A DNA stretch of 41,768 bases, taken from a virus. The stretch's first letter is position 1; every line of letters starts with the position of its first letter. The position numbers were made by a program, and so were the translations under genes. Under the pieces are notes generated by a model that ran no database searches, had not been told where the DNA came from, and saw only the letters and a list, made by a program, of their open reading frames with translations. The DNA lies in IMG/VR virus record IMGVR_UViG_3300046000_007074, positions 1 to 41,768 of that record, one strand, 5' to 3'. This document shows positions 36,038 through 41,768 of this stretch, piece after piece.

Positions 36038-37564
36038 CTACAGATCGGCGTGGGGATCGTAGTCGGACTGCACCGAGTTGCCGCCGAACGGGTTGAACGC
36101 GGGTGCCGGCTGGTCGGCGGGCACGTCGGCGACCGGATAGGCGAAGGTGAGCGCCAGACCGTCGGCCACGTCCGGCGAGGACAGTCCGCGCTTTTTCATG
36201 TCCTCCTTGCGCTCCAGCCGTATGGCGTTGTGCAGGTTGAAGCCATACTGCCGCCCGGTCAGTTCGGCCTTCAGCTCGGGGTCGTTCTCGATCGCACCGG
36301 TCTTCAGCCACAGGCGCATCGCCGCCCACATCTCGGCCGCCTTGTCCGCGACCAGAGGCAGGTCGCCGCCCATCATGTAGCGATCGGCCTTGCCGCCGAA
36401 GTTGACGCCCGCCACCAGCCGGCCCGGCAGCATCATGCGCAGCATGTCGACGACGCCCGCGCCCATGCCGCCCTCATCGACGTAGATGGCCCGCGCGCCG
36501 TGCTGCATGGCCTGCTCGGCCACCTTGCCGGAGAGCGTCACGAGGTCGAGGCCGCGGGTCTTCACGGTGGGGATCGTGCGAGCGTCGAGGCCGCGCCGGA
36601 ACGTCATCACCGACTGATCCTCGCCGAACCGCGCCACGTCGACGCCCATCACCAGGGGCTGCCGGAGGTGACTGACGGCCTCCCGCGTCATGGCCTCGTC
36701 AACCGTCTCGCCGTCGATGAACTGCATGCTGCCTCCTCGGGGGAACTGGCCTTTGACGCGGACGCGCACGAAGTCGCTGTCTTCGCCCCAGTCCGCGATC
36801 CATTTCTCGATCTCGCGCTTGTTCGTGCCTGGCACGTCGCGGCTGTCGATCTGCCGGGGCCGCCAGCGGTGAGCGAACCGGCCGCCGGCAAAGCACTCGC
36901 GGAAGCGCCCCGTGTTCTCGGTCGGGTTCCCAAACACCAGCCACAGGATCTCGGTGTCCTCGTCGGTCAGCGCGCCCTCGGCGACTTCCCACACGTTATC
37001 GGCGATCTGCGATGCCTCATCGAACAGCAGGACGATCCGCCGGCCCTTGTTGTGCAGGCCCGCGAATGCCGCCGTGTTGTTTTCGGACCAGGTCGCCGCA
37101 TCGCAGCGCCACTCCTTCGATCCGCTGCTGTTGCGCCGCGCAATCGACGTCGCCTCGAACTTGAACCAGTGCCGGCAGATCAGCAGGTTGAACCACTTCG
37201 ACACCTCGGGCCATGTCTTCGTGCGGAGCTGGTCGCCGGTGTTCGCCGTGATCACGACCTTCGTCAGCGGCGCCGTCGCCAGGCCCCACAGGATCACCCA
37301 GGACACCAGCGCGGACTTGCCGATGCCGTGGCCGGATGCCGTGGCGATGCGCAGCGCGCCCTCGATGTCGTCGGCCGTCAGGGCCTCGGCGATGATGTTC
37401 AGCGTCTCGATCTGCCATGGCCGCGGCCCCGTCTCGCTCGCCAGTTCGGTGCCCGGCTCGCCCCATGGGAAGGCGTAGCGCACGAAGCCGAGCGGGTCGT
37501 GGCGGAAGCCGGCGATGACCTCGATCAGGTCGCCTTCAGGGTCGCGCCGCTCAGCCGCCGCCAT
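36038..37564 (-). CDS. terL: Terminase large subunit
   Basis: The 508-residue motor packages DNA into the prohead. Walker A is ASGHGIGKS (76-84), Walker B is VLLFDEAS (178-185), the coupling region VFGNPTEN (210-217) follows, and the RNase H-like nuclease starts at MGVDVARFGEDQ with Asp309, followed by IYVDEGGMG and the C-terminal DVADGLALTF. Its ATG lies inside the last codons of the small subunit gene (14-base overlap). It resembles the terminases of BPP-1-like and rhizobial podophages. Confidence 0.95.
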   Translation of the reverse strand: MAAAERRDPEGDLIEVIAGFRHDPLGFVRYAFPWGEPGTELASETGPRPWQIETLNIIAEALTADDIEGALRIATASGHGIGKSALVSWVILWGLATAPLTKVVITANTGDQLRTKTWPEVSKWFNLLICRHWFKFEATSIARRNSSGSKEWRCDAATWSENNTAAFAGLHNKGRRIVLLFDEASQIADNVWEVAEGALTDEDTEILWLVFGNPTENTGRFRECFAGGRFAHRWRPRQIDSRDVPGTNKREIEKWIADWGEDSDFVRVRVKGQFPRGGSMQFIDGETVDEAMTREAVSHLRQPLVMGVDVARFGEDQSVMTFRRGLDARTIPTVKTRGLDLVTLSGKVAEQAMQHGARAIYVDEGGMGAGVVDMLRMMLPGRLVAGVNFGGKADRYMMGGDLPLVADKAAEMWAAMRLWLKTGAIENDPELKAELTGRQYGFNLHNAIRLERKEDMKKRGLSSPDVADGLALTFAYPVADVPADQPAPAFNPFGGNSVQSDYDPHADL

Positions 37565-37868
37565 CCTTCAGCCTCTTGGCGGCTTCTGACATGCGCCGGA
37601 CCAGCTCGTCGCCCGCGTCCAGCTCGTGGTGCTGGGTGGGCTTGCCGTAGCCGCGGTCGAGGATCGCCTCCGCTGCGGCAACGCGCGTCCGTCCGTTCTC
37701 GTCCGTGAGCGCTCCCACGAGGGCGTTGATGGCCGCCTCGGTGTGCATCTTCGCCAGCTCCTTGATCGGCCCAACGTCCTTTGGCCGGCCGCCTGGGTTG
37801 CCGCTCTGGCCCTTCTGGAACGTGCCCGGCTTGCGTCCTGCAACGCTCCTGCTCTCAGGATTGCCCAT
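37551..37868 (-). CDS. Small terminase subunit candidate (DUF5681 type)
   Basis: The 105-residue protein begins MGNPESRSVAGRKPGTFQKGQSGNPGGRPK, the DUF5681 signature, then a helical part (IKELAKMHTEAAINALVGAL, TRVAAAEAILDRGYGKPTQ). Proteins of this type precede terL in many alphaproteobacterial phages, and the tight coupling here (14-base overlap with terL, TGATG with the upstream HTH gene) supports a role in DNA recognition for packaging. The biochemical role is inferred from place. Confidence 0.75.
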   Translation of the reverse strand: MGNPESRSVAGRKPGTFQKGQSGNPGGRPKDVGPIKELAKMHTEAAINALVGALTDENGRTRVAAAEAILDRGYGKPTQHHELDAGDELVRRMSEAAKRLKDGGG

Positions 37869-38086
37869 CACACCCTCACCAGTCTGCGCTTGCGCCCGCT
37901 CATCCGGGCCAGCATTGCCGCGAGCGCCGGACTGACGCCGCGCTCGATGCCGAGGTCGCGCCGCTTCCGGCCGATCAGCTTGACGCCCCTCCCCATGTGG
38001 CCCGCGATCTCGCGATCGGAAGCCCCGGAGCCGGCCATGCGCGTGAGCGTGGCGGTGTCGGCGAGGGACCATGGGCGGCCGTTCAT
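37868..38086 (-). CDS. SANT/homeodomain-like HTH protein (72 aa)
   Basis: The start at ATG 38086 overlaps the preceding stop by ATGA. Sequence: PWSLADTATLTRMAGSGASDREIAGHMGRGVKLIGRKRRDLG, a three-helix Myb/SANT-like DNA-binding unit, followed by a basic tail (RMSGRKRRLVRV). It stands between replication and packaging genes and could be a small DNA-binding factor for either. Confidence 0.65.
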   Translation of the reverse strand: MNGRPWSLADTATLTRMAGSGASDREIAGHMGRGVKLIGRKRRDLGIERGVSPALAAMLARMSGRKRRLVRV

Positions 38087-38547
38087 TGCGACGGCTCCGC
38101 AAGGTGATGCTCCAGGCAGCGGACAAGCCTGCGACGGCCATCCATGCGCTTTTCGCAAATCTCCTTGAGTTCCGGCCACGAGGGCGTGAACTTCGCATCA
38201 GCGCCGCCGTCTACCCAGTATTCGCAGGCAAACCGGACGACATCGATGGGGTACGCGCTCAGGTCCTGCACCAGCGTTTCAGCCATCAACCGGGCCTCGC
38301 CGTCGCCGTGAGCGCGTGACTTCGTGCGGACCATCAGCTTCGCCACCTCGTGCGCGATTTCGGCTCGCTTGCCGCCCCGGCACATGCCTCGCAGCAGCGC
38401 CAGATCCTGCAGCAGATCGGCGCGGTTCCACCCCTTGCGCAGCCCGAACGGACCCAACTTCGTGCCAGTGAATTGCCCATCACCACCCCAAACGCTGCTA
38501 GTCGTCGGCGCGACGTGCGATGTCAGCGAGCTGCTGATAGAACGCAT
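38083..38547 (-). CDS. Replication-associated hypothetical protein (154 aa)
   Basis: ATG 38547, with GAGG six bases upstream, lies inside the end of the DUF1376 gene (50-base overlap). Residues 60-150 (RAEIAHEVAKLMVRTKSRAHGDGEARLMAETLVQDLSAYPIDVVRFACEYWVDGG, then TPSWPELKEICEKRM) resemble small proteins following DUF1376/helicase-loader genes in rhizobial phages, with a winged pattern that ends in W-P-x-x-x-E. I cannot name a family. A role in primosome assembly is inferred from its place. Confidence 0.65.
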   Translation of the reverse strand: MRSISSSLTSHVAPTTSSVWGGDGQFTGTKLGPFGLRKGWNRADLLQDLALLRGMCRGGKRAEIAHEVAKLMVRTKSRAHGDGEARLMAETLVQDLSAYPIDVVRFACEYWVDGGADAKFTPSWPELKEICEKRMDGRRRLVRCLEHHLAEPSQ

Positions 38548-39577
38548 CGTTGCCTCGGGTAGGTTGAAGCCGCCCAGTTGCTCCTTTACCCACCGGCCGA
38601 GCGGTCTCACGGCGGCACCATCCTCGCCACGTTGCAGGCCAGTCGAGCTTTCGCCCCTTGGCGCCTGGGACTGCGACCCAGTAGTCGCGGAAGGCGTCGG
38701 CTGTAGCGTCGGGGTCAATCCCGAGATCGGCCGCAAACCCTCGCTCGTCGGAGGACGGCTGCCAGTCCGCTGAAAGCCGTGTGCCACGTCGTCCATCGTT
38801 CGCTCCTTCCTTGGCGCAGGGCGCGAAAGCGCCTCTCTCCACTTGATCGGTAGTAGTTACAGGTAATTGTATTTGTAAGTGTGCAGGCGTCTGCTGCGCG
38901 TCTGCCGCGCGTTCTGCTAGGCGTTCTGCTAGGCGTTTTGCCCAGTCTTGGTAGACATCAAATCGATAGTCGCGCGCTTCCGGGCCCTTTGAAGAGTTGC
39001 AGTTGCGACACATCGGTTGAATGTTCTGGATGCTGTCGTCGCCGCCTTGGTAAATCGGCTTGATGTGATCCTTGCAGAGGACGCCACCTGACAGTTCAGT
39101 CGCGGGCATCCTGCAACGCACGCAAGCGCAATTCATGACCTGAACTAGCGCGTTCCATTCTTCCTTAGTGTGAGCCCCCATCGCCCTTGCGTTGGCCAGT
39201 CTTTCCGACCTTGTCATTGAGGCAGTGGGAGAGCCTTCGTTTGAGCCCCAGCGAGCCTCACCGCCGCCCTTCCCGGCTCTCTTCTTTGTGTCGGTGCGGC
39301 GCTGCGCTTCGTTCCATTCGAGAGCAACGCGGTTGTGCCGCAGCCGGTCGCCATCCTTCACAAAGAACGGCAGCAAGGCAGGCGCATCCTGCTGCCATTC
39401 CTTGTGCGATAGCCTTGTTATCGCCATCAGCGCAGCGTCAGATCCCGCGATCCACCCGCCGCCTTTCCACGCAGCAATGATGAGAAGCAGATACGCGCCG
39501 TGCTGCCTTGTTGTGAGGTGCATTGTGTCGGTCACGTAGTCGCCGACGTAGAACGCCATCCAGGTATCGGCTTTCAT
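38498..39577 (-). CDS. DUF1376 (YdaU-like) replication protein with an inserted HNH domain
   Basis: Residues 1-115 form the DUF1376 domain (TWMAFYVGDYVTDTMHLTTRQHGAYLLLIIAAWKGGGW, LPFFVKDGDRLRHNRVALEWNEAQRR). Residues about 235-359 give the normal C-terminal part, with RGTRLSADWQPSSDERGFAADLG and GRKLDWPATWRGWCRRE, related to DnaT-like replication proteins. Between them, residues about 121-213 form an HNH nuclease: CACVRCRMPATEL, LCKDHIKPIYQGGDDSIQNIQPMCRNCNSSKG, with two CxxC pairs and the Asp-His of the active site. Related proteins have a short low-complexity linker there. ATG 39577 with GGGGGAAGAG upstream is the start. Confidence 0.85.
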   Translation of the reverse strand: MKADTWMAFYVGDYVTDTMHLTTRQHGAYLLLIIAAWKGGGWIAGSDAALMAITRLSHKEWQQDAPALLPFFVKDGDRLRHNRVALEWNEAQRRTDTKKRAGKGGGEARWGSNEGSPTASMTRSERLANARAMGAHTKEEWNALVQVMNCACVRCRMPATELSGGVLCKDHIKPIYQGGDDSIQNIQPMCRNCNSSKGPEARDYRFDVYQDWAKRLAERLAERAADAQQTPAHLQIQLPVTTTDQVERGAFAPCAKEGANDGRRGTRLSADWQPSSDERGFAADLGIDPDATADAFRDYWVAVPGAKGRKLDWPATWRGWCRRETARPVGKGATGRLQPTRGNDAFYQQLADIARRADD

Positions 39578-39714
39578 CTCTTCCCCCTCATCAGCGCGCA
39601 GGCCAGTACGAGGTCGAACTCGTCGGCCTCCTGCGGCCACCATTCGGCCCTGAGCAGCCCGATGAGCCGCCGAGCCCGGATCGCCACGAAGTAGGAGGCG
39701 GCGGCGTCGTTCAT
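39574..39714 (-). CDS. Small hypothetical protein, first gene of the late operon (46 aa)
   Basis: ATG 39714 is preceded by GGGAGATCAGC; the frame ends at 39574 in an ATGA overlap with the DUF1376 gene. Sequence: MNDAAASYFVAIRARRLIGLL, RAEWWPQEADEFDLVLACAL, MRGKR, a helical protein. It looks like an ordinary small replication-operon leader gene. Its start faces a 107-bp divergent control region. Confidence 0.55.
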   Translation of the reverse strand: MNDAAASYFVAIRARRLIGLLRAEWWPQEADEFDLVLACALMRGKR

Positions 39715-39754
39715 GCTGATCTCCCGGGATTCGGCGCTTGCGTTCGGTCGGGTT

Positions 39755-39774
39755 GTGTCCTAGTTTCCGGACAC
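39755..39774. promoter_or_regulatory. Inverted repeat in the divergent control region
   Basis: GTGTCC-N8-GGACAC (39755-39774) lies midway between the divergent starts at 39714 (minus) and 39822 (plus). Position between two transcripts suggests an operator for one or both; the plus-strand gene product encoded at 40100 is an HTH protein that could bind it. The -35 and -10 elements are not obvious, so the late promoter is not placed. Confidence 0.5.
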
Positions 39775-39821
39775 GGCAGGGCAATCAGGCCCGCCTGATC
39801 TGGGCAGGAGGCCCGACCGAC

Positions 39822-40103
39822 ATGACCACGATTTACGGCCCACCGGCCCTGCTCCACGTCTTCCGCGACCGCCAGCACGGCGAGGGCGAAAGCCGCGCCC
39901 ATCTTGCCCAGCATCCCGGCGATGACTTTGCCGTCGTAACCAACGATGACGGGTTGGGCTGGAAGGCGCGCGTGATCCGCTGCAGCGCAGGAGGCACGCT
40001 GCTGGCCGACCGCGCATGGGGCAATCCGTGGCGGCGCCGCAAGGATGCCATCGCGGAAGTCGTCGCGAGCGGCATCGCCTTCATGCCGGGTTTCCGCCCA
40101 TGA
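39822..40103 (+). CDS. Hypothetical protein (93 aa), divergent from the late operon
   Basis: ATG 39822 has GGAGG ten bases upstream. The sequence (TTIYGPPALLHVFRDRQHGEGESRAHLAQHPGDDFAVVTNDDGLGWKARV) has no named family. Its stop overlaps the next gene by ATGA, so the two plus-strand genes form a small operon opposite in direction to all surrounding genes. Possibly a regulator or accessory gene; function unknown. Confidence 0.6.
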   Translation: MTTIYGPPALLHVFRDRQHGEGESRAHLAQHPGDDFAVVTNDDGLGWKARVIRCSAGGTLLADRAWGNPWRRRKDAIAEVVASGIAFMPGFRP

Positions 40104-40312
40104 TCGCCATTCTCCGCGAGGCTGGCGCGGCGCTGTACGGCCCGCGCTGGCAATCCGACCTTGCCCGCGACCTGAAGGTGTCCGACCGGACGGTGCGCCG
40201 CTGGGATGCAGGATCGAACGAGATTCCGGCAGGCGTGTGGGCCGAGCTGCGGGCGCTCCTGAGAGCGCGCGGGCTGGCGCTGGCATCGGTGAGGCGAAAG
40301 CTGCCGACGTGA
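40100..40312 (+). CDS. HTH regulator (70 aa)
   Basis: Residues 17-50 (WQSDLARDLKVSDRTVRRWDAGSNEIP) form a clear helix-turn-helix with Asp-Arg-Thr-Val-Arg-Arg-Trp as the recognition helix, of the type found in small Cro-like and transposase-HTH proteins. The remainder is helical. Translation is coupled to the preceding gene (ATGA). It may control the divergent region at 39715-39821. It converges on the methyltransferase end at 40313. Confidence 0.7.
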   Translation: MIAILREAGAALYGPRWQSDLARDLKVSDRTVRRWDAGSNEIPAGVWAELRALLRARGLALASVRRKLPT

Positions 40313-41768
40313 TCATGCTGCGGCCCTCTCCATAAGGCTCTCGACCATCGCGATCCGCTCGCCCAGCCATCGCATGCAGGGCACCGCCATCGAGTTCCCA
40401 AGCTGCTTGTAGCGAGGGCCGTCAGCCGTTGGCTTGTTGCCAACGGGGACCTGCGTGTAGCCGGCGCGCGTCTCGACGCTAACGCTGAATGAATTGCCCG
40501 GCTGTATTTTCTCGCGAATGCACGAAGCGATGGCAGCCACGACACAGCAAGATAAGATTTCCAAGGTCGAGCCGCTTTGCTGGGAATGCCGTCCAGGTTG
40601 CGACGTGGTGGACGTGGTGACTGCGGCGGCTAACCTCGCCACATCGCTTGCAAGATCCCCTGTCGCGCGCCCAGACACGGGCACAAGTGCGCTTCCAGTC
40701 CACTGAGGCAAAGAATCGTTGATGCTCGGTGGTGATGCCGCCTTTCCAGCTTGGATTTGCGGGACCGCTGTTGTGGTCATAAGCACAGCGAGGCGAACAA
40801 AATCTGCGAGCGGCATAGACAGGGGACACGCGCTTGACGGTTCCGCACCATTGGCAGACCAGATCAACTTTCCGGCTTTGCGTATCTGAACTGCCGATCG
40901 CTCGCAGTCGATCAGCACATGCGCGGCTGCAGGCTCGCTTAGTGCGCGCTTTTGGGCTGCTGAATGAGGATCCGCAGACGACGCAAGCGCGTGTTTCTCT
41001 TCCTCGCTGCTGCATACCCTCACCGTAACAACGCGATGAATTTCAGGAAAGCCCTGCAGGCGCTCGCACTCGGTTGGCGTCAGCCGGCGCACGACAGACG
41101 TCAGCGCTAACGCCGGCGCATGCCCGGCCGCCGTAAGAGGATGGCAAGGATCGCCCGGCTGCGGATTGCTGTAGTTCAACGGGCTGGTGATCTGCGTCGT
41201 GTCGAAGGGCAGCGGCTGAACGATGAAGTCGCCGCCTTGGTTTCCGCCGACAGGGCCGCCGGCCATGAGCGGCTGCGCCACGTCTGTCTCGCGCGCCTTG
41301 TAATCCTTGCCGCTGTTCATCGGCATGATCGAGAAGGCGATGGCAGGAGCGACACCCCCGTTCGCGTGGCTCTTGTGGTGGCCGCCCGCGCGCAACGTCG
41401 GCGACAGATCGAGCATCGCATCGGCGCCGTGATCCTTGCCGGAAAACGCCAGCACGCCGATCGTATGCCCATCGGTGTCGAGGGGCCCGGTCATGTCGCC
41501 GTACTGGATGACATCGCTCTGGCGGGCGTCGAAGGCGTGGGCCAGCACCAGCGTGTCCTGGTCGCCCTTGTCCGCATCGGCCGACAGCGGCGGCACGATC
41601 TCCGACGGCGCACCATCCTTGCCGCGCGTGAAGTGGCTCGCCTTGAATGCGTGCGCCACAATCGGCGCCTCATGCGGGCACGTCAGCGTCGTCGCGCCGC
41701 CATCCTCGCGGATCTCGGCATTCGCCTGGCCGCTCGACATCACGATCAGAGACAGCACGCTATCGTCT
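40313..41768 (-). CDS. DNA (cytosine-5)-methyltransferase, 3' part with a 193-codon insertion
   Basis: This continues the gene at 1-851 after the circular join: position 41639 follows base 1, and bases 41640-41765 are the second copy of 1-126. The target-recognition region is followed by motif IX (RRLTPTECERLQGFP, about 467-482) and motif X (GPRYKQLGNSMAVP). Between CERLQGFPE (ending at 41042) and GYTQVP (from 40462), related enzymes are nearly continuous; here 579 bp (41041-40463) intervene, without stop codon, and hold an HNH gene in another frame. Whether the enzyme tolerates 193 extra residues or the insertion is removed from RNA cannot be told from DNA alone. Confidence 0.9.
   Translation of the reverse strand, partial: DDSVLSLIVMSSGQANAEIREDGGATTLTCPHEAPIVAHAFKASHFTRGKDGAPSEIVPPLSADADKGDQDTLVLAHAFDARQSDVIQYGDMTGPLDTDGHTIGVLAFSGKDHGADAMLDLSPTLRAGGHHKSHANGGVAPAIAFSIMPMNSGKDYKARETDVAQPLMAGGPVGGNQGGDFIVQPLPFDTTQITSPLNYSNPQPGDPCHPLTAAGHAPALALTSVVRRLTPTECERLQGFPEIHRVVTVRVCSSEEEKHALASSADPHSAAQKRALSEPAAAHVLIDCERSAVQIRKAGKLIWSANGAEPSSACPLSMPLADFVRLAVLMTTTAVPQIQAGKAASPPSINDSLPQWTGSALVPVSGRATGDLASDVARLAAAVTTSTTSQPGRHSQQSGSTLEILSCCVVAAIASCIREKIQPGNSFSVSVETRAGYTQVPVGNKPTADGPRYKQLGNSMAVPCMRWLGERIAMVESLMERAAA
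40479..41015 (-). CDS. HNH endonuclease nested in the methyltransferase gene
   Basis: The 178-residue protein is read in a different frame from the methyltransferase on the same strand. It has two Cys4-type zinc modules: CVVCGSS...CSRAC (about 10-33) and CQWCGTVKRVSPVYAARRFCSPRC (54-77), then NPSWKGG and an HNH core (CKRCGEVSRRSHHVHHVATWTAFPAKRLDLGNLILLCRGCHRFVH, about 126-170). This type is common in phage self-splicing introns and free-standing homing nucleases. The gene fills nearly all of the 579-bp insertion, leaving 26 bp before and 16 bp after, too little for a classical group I intron. It probably homes into methyltransferase genes lacking it. Confidence 0.9.
   Translation of the reverse strand: MQQRGRETRACVVCGSSFSSPKARTKRACSRACADRLRAIGSSDTQSRKVDLVCQWCGTVKRVSPVYAARRFCSPRCAYDHNSGPANPSWKGGITTEHQRFFASVDWKRTCARVWARDRGSCKRCGEVSRRSHHVHHVATWTAFPAKRLDLGNLILLCRGCHRFVHSRENTAGQFIQR
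41640..41768. repeat. Terminal copy of bases 1-126 (circular overlap)
   Basis: Bases 41640-41765 equal bases 1-126 without mismatch; only the last three bases (41766-41768) diverge. The repeat lies in the middle of the methyltransferase gene, which stays in frame when one copy is removed. An assembly overlap of a circular or permuted genome explains this best. A true terminal repeat of 126 bp inside a gene is less likely. Confidence 0.85.

Noticed and set aside
39711-40370. 219-codon minus-strand frame opposite the two plus-strand genes
   Set aside because: It has no ribosome-binding site, is rich in Arg and Pro, and runs through the divergent control region; the plus-strand pair is coupled by ATGA and contains an HTH.
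40463-41041. Intein in the methyltransferase
   Set aside because: The insert does not begin with Cys or Ser and does not end with His-Asn before Cys/Ser/Thr, and its translation in the host frame has no intein blocks.
40463-41041. Classical group I intron
   Set aside because: The HNH gene leaves only about 26 and 16 bp outside it, and I see no P3-P7 core; a ribozyme overlapping the gene is not excluded but is not supported.

Overview
The window is a complete or nearly complete temperate phage genome. The last 126 bases (41640-41765) repeat bases 1-126 exactly, and the DNA methyltransferase gene cut by the window edge stays in frame across that join. I therefore read it as a circular or circularly permuted genome of about 41.64 kb. 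It is GC-rich, with genes coupled by ATGA, GTGA and TGATG overlaps. The virion genes are those of a short-tailed phage of the Bordetella BPP-1/epsilon15-like type: PF12236 portal, BPP-1-like capsid, T7 gp11/gp12-like tail proteins and three large ejection proteins. A GapR-type protein, a 3TM holin of the gene-transfer-agent family and a DUF5681 small terminase point to an alphaproteobacterial, probably rhizobial, host. This is inferred from family distribution only.

Layout. (1) Left early operon, minus strand, 4221 down to 1 and on through 41639-40313: Cro-like repressor, 24-residue membrane peptide, TetR-like and DnaA-domain proteins, a gene-free stretch packed with perfect hairpins (2592-3059), small proteins, GapR-HTH fusion, RusA resolvase and a C5 methyltransferase. 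(2) Immunity: a CI/LexA-like repressor at 4296-5006 with twin ATAAC-N4-GTTAT operators, and the same pair again at 6233-6269. (3) Right early operon, plus strand, 6300-11976: small unknowns, PD-(D/E)XK exonuclease and RecT, HTH proteins, excisionase-like protein, integrase, an attP copying the 3' half of a tRNA-Val(GAC) gene, and a GIY-YIG gene. (4) Late operon, minus strand, 39714 to 11969: DUF1376 replication protein, terminases, portal, capsid, receptor-modifying proteins, lysis genes, tail and ejection proteins. (5) Two small plus-strand genes at 39822-40312, divergent from the late operon.

The most unusual feature is the load of homing-type nucleases. Two related HNH genes (24972-25466 and 26784-27266) sit on the opposite strand inside the late operon, each at the 5' end of a minus-strand gene (tail nozzle; holin). 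In both cases the displaced 5' end survives as a stub beyond the HNH gene, and the working gene begins with a recoded copy. A third HNH gene lies inside the methyltransferase gene in another frame, in a 579-bp insertion that leaves the host frame open. A fourth HNH domain is fused in frame into the linker of the DUF1376 protein. A GIY-YIG protein lies beside attP.

The second notable signal is the hairpin array at 2592-3059. It includes a duplicated two-hairpin module in which the stems differ but the loop motif TTCGGARAGCTA is kept, which suggests a structured RNA or a protein-binding element.
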